Origin: Aquibium oceanicum | Lineage (GTDB): Bacteria; Pseudomonadota; Alphaproteobacteria; Rhizobiales; Rhizobiaceae | Assembly (NCBI RefSeq): GCF_001889605.1 | Contig: NZ_CP018171.1 | Coordinates: 1,364,001-1,428,000 of the forward strand | Reading direction: 5' to 3' | DNA: 64,000 nt | Notes under the pieces: model-generated | Database searches by the model: none | The model's input: the letters and a program-made list of their open reading frames with translations, nothing else | What the model was told of the DNA's origin: nothing | In this document: positions 33,052 to 41,927 of the stretch, one piece after another | How positions within the stretch are numbered: position 1 is the first letter of the stretch | How the letters are laid out: the number at the start of each line of letters is the position of its first letter | Position numbers and translations under genes: made by a program

Positions 33052-33098
33052 CTTTCATACATCCACGCTCAACGCAGCGTCGTCAAAGTGTATGAAAG
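33052..33098. repeat. inverted repeat at right end of island
   Basis: CTTTCATACA (33052-33061) and TGTATGAAAG (33089-33098) are perfect 10-bp inverted arms 27 bases apart. A third, shorter copy (CGCTTTCAT) covers the start codon of the excisionase-like gene at 33001-33009. Recombinase/Xis arm sites or an operator of the adjacent gene are both possible. Confidence 0.5.
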
Positions 33099-33136
33099 GG
33101 CGTCGTAACGAAAAATAAGAGCGACAAAACTTTGAA

Positions 33137-33616
33137 TTAATTCAGGTAATTACGAAAATGTTTCGTTTCGATGTCGAAGCCGGCGATCTTTTCCAGCGCC
33201 GGCTGGTAGGCGATCGAGTTCGCCTTGTTGGCGCGCGATACCTTGGCCGGGTCCTGTCCCGACAGCAGCATCGGGTTGTCGCCCGCGATGGCGAGCCGCG
33301 CGGCGTTGCCGGCAAAGGCCTTGCCCATGCCCTCGTAGAGCCAGCCGGCGGCGCGGTCGAAGCTCCCCTCCGAGGCGTGGCGGAAGCGCGCGAGCGTCAC
33401 CTCCTCGTCGGCCATGAACGGCGTCACCAGCCCGGCGCCCGCCTTGTAGGCGTGCTCGGCGATGCGGCGCACCAGCGGCAGCGCGGCCACCGGCGCGGTC
33501 ATGACGAGGTCCTGCCCCGGCTGGAGTTGCAGGCCGACCTTGACCGCCACCTCGGCGAGCCGGTCGAGCTTGATCGGGTCGATCGATGCGGAGATTGCGC
33601 GGGGGTGGGATGTCAT
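33137..33616 (-). pseudogene. M29 aminopeptidase, truncated by island
   Basis: The first 149 codons match the intact M29 gene at 2310 with about 93% base identity (32 differences in 447), starting with the same MTSHPRAISASIDPIKLDRL. Similarity stops at about 33170, and an unrelated tail (ETKHFRNYLN) reaches a stop at 33137. All metal ligands lie in the missing part, so it cannot be active. It stands next to the LysR gene of the chromosome, so this is probably the native locus. The 3' half of this copy is not in the window. Confidence 0.85.
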
Positions 33617-33688
33617 CGATGGCTCTCTCGTTGGCAGGGTGGTGCGCCATACATAGCTTCCCCGCACCGCGCTTTCCAAGGGGGGGGG

Positions 33689-34603
33689 TCACGTCGCCGG
33701 CAGCGTCGCGTGCAGCCGCGCGGTCTCGGCCATCGCCTCGCGCAGCCAGGCCACGAAGTCGCGCACCTTGCGGCTCGGGCGCCTCCCGGCCGGCGTGCAG
33801 ACGTAGTAGCCGAGCCCGAGATCGGCGGCGATGCCGAGCGGTTCGGAAAGCCGCCCGTCGAGCAGCGCTTCGGCGGCAATGAGCGGCCACGCGAGCATGA
33901 TGCCCTGGCCAGCGATCACGGTCTCGAGGCACAGGAGCGGATCGTTGAGCCGCGCCCCTTGCTTCGGCCGGACCGGCGGAATGCCGGCGGCCTCGAACCA
34001 GCGTTCCCAGTCGATCAGCGCCGAATCGTCGTCGATCGAGGTCTCGTGGGCGACATCGGCGGGTGTCGCGATGCGGCCCGCCTTTGCCTCTGCCGCCGCC
34101 ACGAAGACCCGCTGCGGAAGAAGAAGTTCGGCGTCCACGCCCGGCCAGTGCCCGGTTCCCATGCGGATCGCCACGTCGACGTCGGAACCGCGCAGGTCGA
34201 CAAGCCCGCCCGAAGCGTCGATGCGGACAAGCACCTGGGGGTGCCGATCGAAATGGTAGCGCAGGCGCGGCACCAGCCACTTCGACGCGAAGGCCGGGGC
34301 GACCGAGACCACCAGCGTGTCCGAACCCGGCGAGCGCGCCTGCGCCACCGCCGCGTCGAGTTCGCGGAAGGCCGTGGAAAGCCGCGCGAACAGGGCAGCC
34401 CCGGTTTCGGTCGGCAAGAGCCCGCGCGCTGTGCGCAGGAAGAGTGCCGTGCCGATCTGCTTCTCCAGCCGGTTGACCTGCTGGCCGACCGCGCTGGCCG
34501 TCACCCCGAGTTCGTCGGCCGCGCCTTGCAAGGAACCCGTCCGCGCCACCGCTTCGACGGCGCGAAGCCCGTTCAAGTGGACGGAGTTAAGCGACTTGTT
34601 CAA
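33689..34603 (-). CDS. LysR-family regulator, GcvA/VtlR-like
   Basis: A 304-residue LysR-type activator. It starts with the winged helix (LNGLRAVEAVARTGSLQGAA, DELGVTASAVGQQVNRLEKQ) and continues with the substrate-binding domain typical of the GcvA group (VSVAPAFASKWLVPRLRYHF, DVDVAIRMGTGHWPG). The opening MNKSLNSVHLNGLRA is like that of VtlR of Brucella and Agrobacterium, which activates genes for small DUF1127-type proteins and an AbcR RNA. Small open frames lie divergently upstream here. Assignment to VtlR is from memory of the sequence and should be treated as likely, not certain. Confidence 0.85.
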   Translation of the reverse strand: MNKSLNSVHLNGLRAVEAVARTGSLQGAADELGVTASAVGQQVNRLEKQIGTALFLRTARGLLPTETGAALFARLSTAFRELDAAVAQARSPGSDTLVVSVAPAFASKWLVPRLRYHFDRHPQVLVRIDASGGLVDLRGSDVDVAIRMGTGHWPGVDAELLLPQRVFVAAAEAKAGRIATPADVAHETSIDDDSALIDWERWFEAAGIPPVRPKQGARLNDPLLCLETVIAGQGIMLAWPLIAAEALLDGRLSEPLGIAADLGLGYYVCTPAGRRPSRKVRDFVAWLREAMAETARLHATLPAT

Positions 34604-35121
34604 GTTTTCCTAAACCAAACACATGAAGTTCTGGATCGAAGAGAACCGCATGAACGCCTATTTCAGTTGGCTCCAGATGGTTTTCGGGAGACTAGATCAT
34701 GATGGAGTTTTTCTCAACTCTCCTCGCGAATGTACGGCGTCCCGGCACGGCCTTCGAAGCAGGTTGTCTCCCGTCGCGCGATGAGGACTCAGACATGCTG
34801 TCCCATCCGGAAATCGCCCGGATGGACCTTCGTCAGCTCGCCGACCTGCCGTTTCCGCGTCCCGGCCCGGAAGCTTCGCATGGCGAGATGCAAGACGGCC
34901 GGAAGTGCCGTTCGGCCTGAGCGAACTGGCGCAATCCACATCTCATCGTCGTCCGCGGCGCACATTTTTTGATCAGTGGCAACATTTCCGCTACAGGTCG
35001 ATCTCGCCCCGTCCGGGCCTGTTCGTCGTCGGCCTCTCGAAAAGACCTTCTCCCGAAAGTCGCCCGGATATGCCACATCCGGCGCCCGCCCGGCGTCTGA
35101 GCAACATCGAGGAGGCAGATC
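34604..35121. other. region divergent from LysR gene, with possible small ORFs
   Basis: About 520 bp separate the LysR gene from the BCCT transporter. It contains the small frame at 34699-34920 and another ATG frame from 34623 (MKFWIEENRMNAYFSWLQMV). LysR regulators of this group control small genes placed here, so the control site is expected just upstream of 34603. I could not identify it. Confidence 0.4.
34699..34920 (+). CDS. possible small protein divergent from LysR
   Basis: A 73-residue open frame (MMEFFSTLLANVRRPGTAFE; then HPEIARMDLRQLADLPFPRP). The second block resembles a short degenerate DUF1127-like end, as expected for a VtlR target, but the match is weak. CGGGAG lies about 11 bases upstream. 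It could be a chance frame. Confidence 0.35.
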   Translation: MMEFFSTLLANVRRPGTAFEAGCLPSRDEDSDMLSHPEIARMDLRQLADLPFPRPGPEASHGEMQDGRKCRSA

Positions 35122-36726
35122 ATGTCCACTCCATCGGCCGACGCCGGCATCGACGACCACGGCCTCGAACCCGGCCAGGACAACGTCCAGATCCTCGGGC
35201 TCGACATTCACAACCCGGTTTTCTTCATCTCGGCGCTGACGATCATCGTCTTCGTAGCCCTCACCCTCATCTTCGGCGAACAGGCCGCTGCGGTGCTCGG
35301 CGGCCTGCGCGTCTGGCTCACTGACACCTTCGACTGGCTGTTCATGCTGTCGGCCAATCTCTTCGTGCTCTTCTGCCTCGTGCTGGTCGTCTCCCCGTTC
35401 GGCAAGGTGCGGCTCGGCGGGCCCGACGCGTTGCCCGACTTCTCCTATCCCGGGTGGTTCGCGATGCTGTTCGCGGCTGGCATGGGCATTGGCCTGATGT
35501 TCTTCGGCGTTCTCGAGCCGATGTATCACTTCAACAATCCGCCGCTCGGCATTGCCCCGCCCGTCGTCGACGGCGCGCTGGTGGCCGAGCGCGTGCAGGC
35601 CGCGCGCGACGCGGGCATGGCGGCGACGATCTACCATTGGGGCCTGCATCCGTGGGCGATTTACGCGGTGGTGGCGCTTTCGCTGGCGCTCGCCAGCTAC
35701 AACAAGGGCCTGCCGCTCTCTATCCGATCGGCCTTCTACCCGATCTTCGGCGAGCGGGTGCGCGGCTGGACCGGACACGTCATCGACACGATGGCGGTGT
35801 TCGCAACGCTGTTCGGTCTGGCAACATCGCTGGGCTTCGGCGCTTCGCAGGCTCTGGCGGGGCTCAACGATCTTTACGGGGTCCCCGACACCGACCTCGC
35901 CAAGGTAATTCTGATCGCCGGCATCACCGCGGTCGCGCTCCTGTCCGTCGTCGCCGGACTGGACGCCGGGGTGAAGCGGCTTTCCGAGCTGAACATGGTG
36001 CTGGCGGTGTTGCTGCTCGTGTTCGTCATCGCGCTAGGCCCCACGCTCGCGATCTTCACTGGCTTCTTCGAGAACACCTGGCTCTACGTGAAGAGCCTGC
36101 CGGCGCTGTCGAACTGGGTCGGACGCGAGGACGACGCCTTCATGCACGGGTGGACGACCTTCTACTGGGCCTGGTGGATCTCCTGGTCGCCGTTCGTGGG
36201 CATGTTCATCGCCCGGGTCTCGCGCGGTCGCACAGTGCGCGAGTTCATCACCTGCGTCCTCATCATCCCCACCCTGGTCTCCATCCTGTGGATGACGACC
36301 TTCGGCGGCACCGCGCTCGACCAGTTCCTCACGGCCGGCTATGCCGGCGTGCAGCAGACGGTGGTCGACTACGTGCCGGAACTGTCGCTCTTCCGCATGC
36401 TCCAGCCCCTGCCGCTGGCCGGCATAACCTCGCTGATCGGCATCGTGCTCGTGATCGTGTTCTTCGTCACCTCGTCCGATTCGGGCTCGCTGGTGATCGA
36501 CACCATCACGGCGGGCGGCAAGGTCGACGCGCCGGTGCGCCAGCGGGTCTTCTGGGCGATCTTCGAGGGGTTGGTCGCGATCGTGCTTCTCCTCGGCGGC
36601 GGCCTGGCCGCGCTTCAGGCGGGCGCCATCGCGACGGGTTTCCCCTTCGCGCTTCTCCTGCTTCTGATGATGTACGCCACCTGGATGGGCTTGCGCAGCG
36701 AGCATCGGGCGCTCACGGCCACCTGA
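35122..36726 (+). CDS. BCCT-family betaine/carnitine/choline transporter
   Basis: A 534-residue inner-membrane transporter with about twelve membrane segments. Family signatures are visible: AMLFAAGMGIGLMFFGVLEP (the glycine-rich segment of TM3), then YHWGLHPWAIY, and FYWAWWISWSPFVGMFIARV with the tryptophan box of TM8. In this family these bind quaternary ammonium compounds, and uptake is driven by sodium or protons. A GGAGG site lies 7 bases before the ATG. The N-terminal ~25 residues are acidic and cytoplasmic. The long C-terminal osmosensing tail of BetP-type proteins is absent, so osmotic activation is uncertain. Confidence 0.93.
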   Translation: MSTPSADAGIDDHGLEPGQDNVQILGLDIHNPVFFISALTIIVFVALTLIFGEQAAAVLGGLRVWLTDTFDWLFMLSANLFVLFCLVLVVSPFGKVRLGGPDALPDFSYPGWFAMLFAAGMGIGLMFFGVLEPMYHFNNPPLGIAPPVVDGALVAERVQAARDAGMAATIYHWGLHPWAIYAVVALSLALASYNKGLPLSIRSAFYPIFGERVRGWTGHVIDTMAVFATLFGLATSLGFGASQALAGLNDLYGVPDTDLAKVILIAGITAVALLSVVAGLDAGVKRLSELNMVLAVLLLVFVIALGPTLAIFTGFFENTWLYVKSLPALSNWVGREDDAFMHGWTTFYWAWWISWSPFVGMFIARVSRGRTVREFITCVLIIPTLVSILWMTTFGGTALDQFLTAGYAGVQQTVVDYVPELSLFRMLQPLPLAGITSLIGIVLVIVFFVTSSDSGSLVIDTITAGGKVDAPVRQRVFWAIFEGLVAIVLLLGGGLAALQAGAIATGFPFALLLLLMMYATWMGLRSEHRALTAT

Positions 36727-36740
36727 CGCCGTCCGGCGAG

Positions 36741-36760
36741 GGGCCGCCTTCGGGTGGCCC
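36741..36760. terminator. hairpin after BCCT gene
   Basis: GGGCCGCC-TTCG-GGTGGCCC forms an 8-bp stem (one G-U) with a stable UUCG loop, 15 bases after the BCCT stop. No T-run follows. Confidence 0.55.
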
Positions 36761-36817
36761 TATCGTTGGGCGCGGCCGCGGCATTGAAAGCACGGCGCGC
36801 CCGGATATGGTCGCGGC

Positions 36818-37993
36818 ATGAACCCCGAGACGACCGCCCCCTTCCGCTACGCCATCGCCGGCATGATCGCCATGGCCGCCGCCATGGGCGTCGGCCGCTT
36901 CGTCTTCACGCCCATCCTGCCCGGCATGATGGAGGGCTTGCAGCTTTCCGCCTCTGATGCCGGCCTCATCGCTTCGGCCAACTATCTCGGCTACCTTGTC
37001 GGTGCCCTGCTGGCGGCGGGCGGCTGGGCGCACGGGCACGAGCGCCGCGTCATGCTGGCCGGGCTCGGGATCAACGCCCTCCTGCTCGGCTGGATGGGCA
37101 TTGCCGACACGCTTCCCGCCTTTCTGCTAATCCGCTTCGTCGCCGGTCTGGCGAGCGCGTTCATGATGATCTTCATGACCGCCATCGTCTTCAGCCGCAT
37201 CGCCGCCGCCGGCCGCGGCGACCTGCAGGCGGTGCATTTCGGCGGCGTCGGGGTCGGCATCGCCGTCTCCGCACTTCTGACCGGCGTGCTTTATCTGGGA
37301 GAGGCGGGCTGGCGGGCGGGGTGGCTCGCCTCGGGGGTCGTCGCCCTCATCGCCTTCGCCGTAGTCTATCTCATGGCGCCGGGCGGCACCCTTCAGCACG
37401 CTGGCGCCGGCGCGACGAACCGCGAGCCGGCGCTGCCTCGCAGTCCGGAACTGACCAGGATCATCCTCGCCTACGGCATCTTCGGCGCGGGTTACATCGT
37501 TACCGCAACCTTCCTCGTGGCGATCGTGCGGCAGGGCGGAGAGGGTCGGCTCTTCGAGTCCGCCGTGTGGCTCGCGACCGGTCTCGCCGCGGCGCCGTCT
37601 GTGTGGCTCTGGGGCAAGGCGGTGCGCGGCATCGGCCTGACGGCGACGTTCGGCATCGGATGCATCGTCGAAGCCGTCGGCGTGGTTGCCAGCGTCTCGA
37701 TCCCCGGACCCGCTGGACCACTGGCCGGCGCGGTACTGCTCGGCGGCACCTTTGTGGCGATCACAGCCTACGGTCTCCAGGCCGGGCGGCAGTTGGCGGC
37801 AGCGGCACCCCGGCGCGCGCTGGCGCTGATGACAGCCTCCTTCGGAACGGGCCAGATACTCGGGCCGATCGCCGCCGGCTACGGCGCGGATTGGACCGGC
37901 AGCTTCGCGGCACCCTCGGTCGGCGCAGCGATGGCATTGCTCGTGGCCGGCGCGATCGCATGGTCGGCGGGGCGTCGGCCGTTGGCGACCTGA
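36818..37993 (+). CDS. MFS transporter, YbfB/YjiJ type
   Basis: A 391-residue inner-membrane protein with twelve predicted segments. The YbfB/YjiJ signature is at the start ([20 protein letters not shown] then ILPGMMEGL), followed by [15 protein letters not shown]. Substrate unknown; the family is counted among putative drug or sugar-acid exporters. It is in the same direction as BCCT, but a hairpin separates them, so it may have its own promoter. Confidence 0.9.
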   Translation: MNPETTAPFRYAIAGMIAMAAAMGVGRFVFTPILPGMMEGLQLSASDAGLIASANYLGYLVGALLAAGGWAHGHERRVMLAGLGINALLLGWMGIADTLPAFLLIRFVAGLASAFMMIFMTAIVFSRIAAAGRGDLQAVHFGGVGVGIAVSALLTGVLYLGEAGWRAGWLASGVVALIAFAVVYLMAPGGTLQHAGAGATNREPALPRSPELTRIILAYGIFGAGYIVTATFLVAIVRQGGEGRLFESAVWLATGLAAAPSVWLWGKAVRGIGLTATFGIGCIVEAVGVVASVSIPGPAGPLAGAVLLGGTFVAITAYGLQAGRQLAAAAPRRALALMTASFGTGQILGPIAAGYGADWTGSFAAPSVGAAMALLVAGAIAWSAGRRPLAT

Positions 37994-38150
37994 CGCCGCG
38001 GCACGACGGCGGCTGGCGAGAACCGGGGATAAGCGGCGGGAAGGGACGGCGCGACGGCAAGGCCGCTTGCGAGAGCCTCCGGCTCTGAATAGCGTCTGCG
38101 TGCGGCCGGTAGCGCGGTCGCTGAGGCGCTGCCGACCGAAGGAAACCGCC

Positions 38151-39428
38151 GTGTTCGTATCGTTTTTCCCCAAGCCGAAGCTGTTCTTCATCTCCTTCGT
38201 GGCCTGGACCGCCTTGGCGGTGGCCGTCTGGTACATCTTCGGCCGGGATCTGGGAACGGCGTTCGGCCTCCCGCCGGCGGCGGCCGACGCTGTGCCCATC
38301 GTCGGTGCGCACTACTTCTGGGCACCGGAATTCCTCTGGTTCTACATCTATTTCGTCGTCACCACGGGCCTCTTCGCCGCGTTCTGGTACGTCTACTCGC
38401 CGCATCCCTGGGCGCACTGGTCGATCCTCGGCTCAGCGCTGATCCTGTTCTCGACCTATTTCTCCGTCCAGGTCAGCGTCGCCATCAACAACTGGCGTCG
38501 TCCGTTCTTCGACATGGTGCAGCAGGCGCTCACCCCGCCGGCGTCCGTCGCGCCGGGCGATCTCTATGCGCTGATCCTGGTCTTCGCGCAGATCGCCTTC
38601 CTGTGGATCGCCGTCTATGTCGCCACGCGCTTCTTCGTCAGCCATTACATCTTCCGCTGGCGCACCGCGATGAACGACTACTACATGGCCCACTGGCCGC
38701 AGTTGAGGAAGATCGAGGGCGCATCGCAGCGTATCCAGGAAGACACGATGCGCTTCGCCTCGACGGTGGAGGGGCTCGGCGTCGCCGCGGTCGACGCGGT
38801 CATGACGCTGATCGCCTTCCTGCCGATTCTCTACGTCCTGTCGGCGAACGTGACCGAACTGCCGGTCATAGGCGCGGTCCCGGCCCCGCTGGTCTACGCG
38901 GCGATCTTCTGGTCGCTCTTCGGCACCGTGCTCCTGGCGGTGGTGGGCATACGGCTGCCCGGGCTGGAGTTCCGCAACCAGCGCGTCGAAGCCGCGTACC
39001 GCAAGGAACTCGTCTACGGAGAGGACCACGAGGATCGTGCCGAACCGCTGACGGTGCGCGAACTCTTCGCCAACGTGCGGAAGAACTATTTCCGCCTCTA
39101 TTTCCACTACATGTATTTCAACATCGCCCGATCGTTCTACATCCAGGCCGACAACATTTTCGCCTACTTCATCCTGATACCCACGATCGCGGCGGGCCGT
39201 ATTACCTTCGGCCTGCTCCAGCAGATCCTGACGGCGTTCACGCAGGTGAGTTCGTCATTCCAGTATCTGGTCAACGCCTGGCCGACGATCGTGGAACTCC
39301 TGTCGATCTACAAACGCCTAAAGTCCTTCGAGGCGGTGCTGAGCGGTGAAAGGCTGCCGGAGATCGACCGCCGCTACATGGAGCGCGAGGCGGCGGGCGT
39401 TCCGCCGGAGGACCAGCCGGCAGCGTGA
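38151..39428 (+). CDS. bacA: BacA/SbmA-family peptide antibiotic transporter
   Basis: A 425-residue inner-membrane protein. The GTG at 38151 is preceded by AAGGAAA; an upstream in-frame ATG at 38067 gives an arginine-rich extension that is not part of the family. Signatures: [20 protein letters not shown], then [46 protein letters not shown] and [20 protein letters not shown]. SbmA/BacA proteins import peptide antibiotics, bleomycin and nodule-specific cysteine-rich peptides using the proton gradient; they resemble ABC transporter membrane domains but lack the ATPase. In rhizobia and Brucella they matter for chronic host infection. Divergence from strict BacA versus BacA-like proteins cannot be settled here. 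Confidence 0.9.
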   Translation: MFVSFFPKPKLFFISFVAWTALAVAVWYIFGRDLGTAFGLPPAAADAVPIVGAHYFWAPEFLWFYIYFVVTTGLFAAFWYVYSPHPWAHWSILGSALILFSTYFSVQVSVAINNWRRPFFDMVQQALTPPASVAPGDLYALILVFAQIAFLWIAVYVATRFFVSHYIFRWRTAMNDYYMAHWPQLRKIEGASQRIQEDTMRFASTVEGLGVAAVDAVMTLIAFLPILYVLSANVTELPVIGAVPAPLVYAAIFWSLFGTVLLAVVGIRLPGLEFRNQRVEAAYRKELVYGEDHEDRAEPLTVRELFANVRKNYFRLYFHYMYFNIARSFYIQADNIFAYFILIPTIAAGRITFGLLQQILTAFTQVSSSFQYLVNAWPTIVELLSIYKRLKSFEAVLSGERLPEIDRRYMEREAAGVPPEDQPAA

Positions 39429-39441
39429 AGTGAGGCGCCGG

Positions 39442-40431
39442 TCAGCCGCCGGCGTGCATCTCGGCCGCCTCGTCGAGATGGTCGGAGAGGTCACCATAGG
39501 TGACGCATTCGACGTCGGCCTTGATACAGACTTCGCCGGCGAACCGCTCCAGCGCGCGCCAGTAGGCGCCGCCGTTCATCAGCGTGAAGTGGAAGCCTGC
39601 CTGGAAGGGGATACGCTCCCCGTCATACTGCCGTTGGAAGGCCGCCATGAAGGCGCGGTAGGTGCGATCCTCGAAGCTGCCGTCCACGTCGTCCCTCTCG
39701 AAGCCGCCGGAATGGCGCACGAAGAGATTGTAGTCCATGGCGATGATCCGCCGCTCCTCCGGCCCCTCGGGTACCATCGGCAGCGCGAAATGCCGCAGCC
39801 CGTTCTTGGCTGCCGGGAAGACCGGACCGCGCGAGACGGTACTGGCATCGTAGGTGAGGCCGCGCTCCCTGAGTGCTGCGTCGAGATTGTGCCCGGTCGA
39901 TAGATACGGCGCCCGGAAGCCGTGGATGGCGGTCGACGCGAACGTCTGCCAGCCTTCGGGCTCGGGCTCGATGCCGTTGATCGTCCAGGCGTCGCGAAAG
40001 ATGCGGTCGAACTCAGAGAATTCCGCCTTCCAGTCGGCGCGAGTCCACTCTTTCCCGTCGAAATGCCCGCAGCCATGGCTGGCGATCTCGTGGCCTTCGC
40101 CCCTCGCGGTCCAGACCTGCTCCAGCCGCTCCGCCACTTCCTGCCTCGACCTGGCGAAGCCGACATTCGATCTGCCGGCCTTCATTTCCGGCGGCCGATA
40201 GGTCTCCTTCGTCTCGGGCGAGAGCAGATAGACGCAAGACAGGAAATAGGTGAAGCGCGCCCCGATCGCCTTCGCGAGCGCACGACTGCGCTTCCACTGA
40301 GCGATCTCGTGCGCTCCATCGAACGAGATGACGACGTATTGGACCGGCTTCTCCGGTGTGTGTGAACCGGCAGGCGAGGCGAGGAACACGGAGGCGGCAA
40401 GACAGAGGAGGGCGCGCGAAGATACAGGCAT
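39442..40431 (-). CDS. secreted polysaccharide deacetylase-like protein
   Basis: A 329-residue protein with a signal peptide (ALLCLAASVFLASPAGS). It belongs to the NodB/polysaccharide-deacetylase group: YVVISFDGAHEI (metal-binding Asp region), then GHEIASHGCGHFDGKEW with the H-x(3-5)-H site, GFRAPYLS, and FHFTLMNGG near the end. Family members remove N- or O-acetyl groups from glycans in the periplasm. FDGAHE replaces the usual FDDGP, so activity on a standard substrate is uncertain. It converges on bacA with a 13-base gap. Confidence 0.82.
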   Translation of the reverse strand: MPVSSRALLCLAASVFLASPAGSHTPEKPVQYVVISFDGAHEIAQWKRSRALAKAIGARFTYFLSCVYLLSPETKETYRPPEMKAGRSNVGFARSRQEVAERLEQVWTARGEGHEIASHGCGHFDGKEWTRADWKAEFSEFDRIFRDAWTINGIEPEPEGWQTFASTAIHGFRAPYLSTGHNLDAALRERGLTYDASTVSRGPVFPAAKNGLRHFALPMVPEGPEERRIIAMDYNLFVRHSGGFERDDVDGSFEDRTYRAFMAAFQRQYDGERIPFQAGFHFTLMNGGAYWRALERFAGEVCIKADVECVTYGDLSDHLDEAAEMHAGG

Positions 40432-40566
40432 TTATGAAACCGCTCGATTTGGAATGCCGCACGCGTGAGGGCGAAATGTGGCGAGGGTGGGGAGTGCGGC
40501 GACGTTTCCGGTTTCCAAGCCGCACCGGCCGCGATAGGTTCGCGTCCAACGATCCGCGGGGCTGAC

Positions 40567-41145
40567 ATGCTGATCCTCATACTGGGACTGATCCTCTTTC
40601 TCGGAATACACTCCGTGCGCATCCTCGCGCCCGCGTGGCGCGAGGCGCGGCTCGCCGGCATGGGCGAGAACGCCTGGAAGGGGACCTACTCTGTCGTCTC
40701 CTTCGCCGGCCTGATCCTCATCGTCTGGGGCTATTCGCTGGCATGGGCGACCGCACCCGTGCTCTACGAGCCGCCGGTGTGGATGAAGCACATCGCGGCG
40801 CTGCTGATGCTTTTTGCGCTGATTTCGCTCATGATTTCGTTCGCGCCGACGGGGCGCCTCAAGAAGGCGCTCAAGCATCCGACGCTGCTTGCGGTGAAAA
40901 TATGGGCCCTTGCGCATCTGCTCGCGAACGGCGACCTGGCGTCTATCCTGCTCTTCGGCAGCTTCCTGGTCTGGGGCGTGCTCGCCCGCATCTCAGTCAA
41001 GCGCCGCGGCGACAACGGGCCGGCGGTGGCCGGTCCGGTGCGCAACGACGTGATCGGCGTCGCGGCGGGCGTGGCGCTCTACCTGCTGTTCATATGGCGG
41101 CTGCACCTGTGGCTTTTCGGCGCCGTGCCCCTGCCGGTCGCCTGA
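40567..41145 (+). CDS. NnrU-family membrane protein
   Basis: A 192-residue protein with five or six membrane segments. The start at 40567 (MLILILGLILFLGIHSVRIL) was chosen because it matches the usual NnrU beginning; a longer reading starts in arginine-rich sequence. HSVRILAPAWREARLAGMGE and the central KHPTLLAVKIWALAHLLANG with its conserved histidines are typical. NnrU is linked with denitrification in some species, and related proteins act in haem-linked or 15-cis-zeta-carotene isomerisation chemistry; the role here is unknown because no nitrogen-oxide genes are nearby. Confidence 0.85.
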   Translation: MLILILGLILFLGIHSVRILAPAWREARLAGMGENAWKGTYSVVSFAGLILIVWGYSLAWATAPVLYEPPVWMKHIAALLMLFALISLMISFAPTGRLKKALKHPTLLAVKIWALAHLLANGDLASILLFGSFLVWGVLARISVKRRGDNGPAVAGPVRNDVIGVAAGVALYLLFIWRLHLWLFGAVPLPVA

Positions 41146-41252
41146 GCGGCATTTTCCGCGACCGGCCTTCCATATGGCGCATTTTCGGATAAAAGGCGCA
41201 GTCAACAAGACCCCGAACGAAAAGTGCGGGGAGGAAACCACGGTTGTATTGA

Positions 41253-41918
41253 ATGTCGGACGACAGTTTCATCCGCGAGGTCAACGAAGAGCTTCGCCAG
41301 GACCAGGCGCGGGCGCTCTGGGACCGCTACGGCACCTATGCCATCGTAGTCGCCGTGATCGTGGTCCTTGCCACCGGGTCGTGGGTGGCGTGGGAATACT
41401 GGACCGAGCGCCAGGCAAACGCCTCCGGTGACGCCTTCTCGCAGGCGCTGACGCTCGCCGACGAGGGCAAGACGGACGAGGCGCTGGCCGAACTCGCGCG
41501 GCTGCAGGAGGAAGGTTACGGCTCCTATCCCGTTCTGGCGCGCATGCGTTCGGCGACGGTGCTTTCAGCGCGCGGCGATGGTGAAGCGGCGGTCGCCGCC
41601 TTCGACGAGGTCGCGGCCGACAGCTCGGTCGCCGAACCAATCCGCGACATGGCGCGTCTCCGCGCCGGGCTGATCCTGGTGGATCAGGGCTCCTACGCGG
41701 ATGTCTCGGCGCGTGTCGAAGGACTTGCGGCCGACACCAACCCGCTACGGCATTCCGCGCGCGAGGCGCTGGGTCTCGCGGCCTGGAAGGACGGCCGCCC
41801 GGCCGATGCGCTCGTCTTCTTCGAGCAGATCGTTGACGACCAGGAAGCGCCGCGCAACACGCGCGAGCGCGCCACCCTCATGTCCGAACTGATCCGCGGT
41901 TCGGGCGTCTCGTCGTAA
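41253..41918 (+). CDS. YfgM-like TPR membrane protein
   Basis: A 221-residue protein with a short cytoplasmic start (FIREVNEELRQDQARALWDR), one membrane segment (YAIVVAVIVVLATGSWVAW) and a periplasmic TPR-type helical domain. This is the plan of YfgM, the ancillary subunit of the SecYEG translocon. It stands just before der, as yfgM-bamB-der genes do in many proteobacteria, which supports the call. BamB is missing here. A GGAGGAAA site lies upstream. It ends 9 bases before der, so the two are probably co-transcribed. Confidence 0.82.
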   Translation: MSDDSFIREVNEELRQDQARALWDRYGTYAIVVAVIVVLATGSWVAWEYWTERQANASGDAFSQALTLADEGKTDEALAELARLQEEGYGSYPVLARMRSATVLSARGDGEAAVAAFDEVAADSSVAEPIRDMARLRAGLILVDQGSYADVSARVEGLAADTNPLRHSAREALGLAAWKDGRPADALVFFEQIVDDQEAPRNTRERATLMSELIRGSGVSS

Positions 41919-41927
41919 CGGGGCCAG

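Noticed and set aside
33158-34702. A 514-codon plus-strand frame across the truncated M29 and LysR genes
   Set aside because: It runs antisense to two genes with clear families and has an Arg/His/Gly-rich composition typical of shadows.
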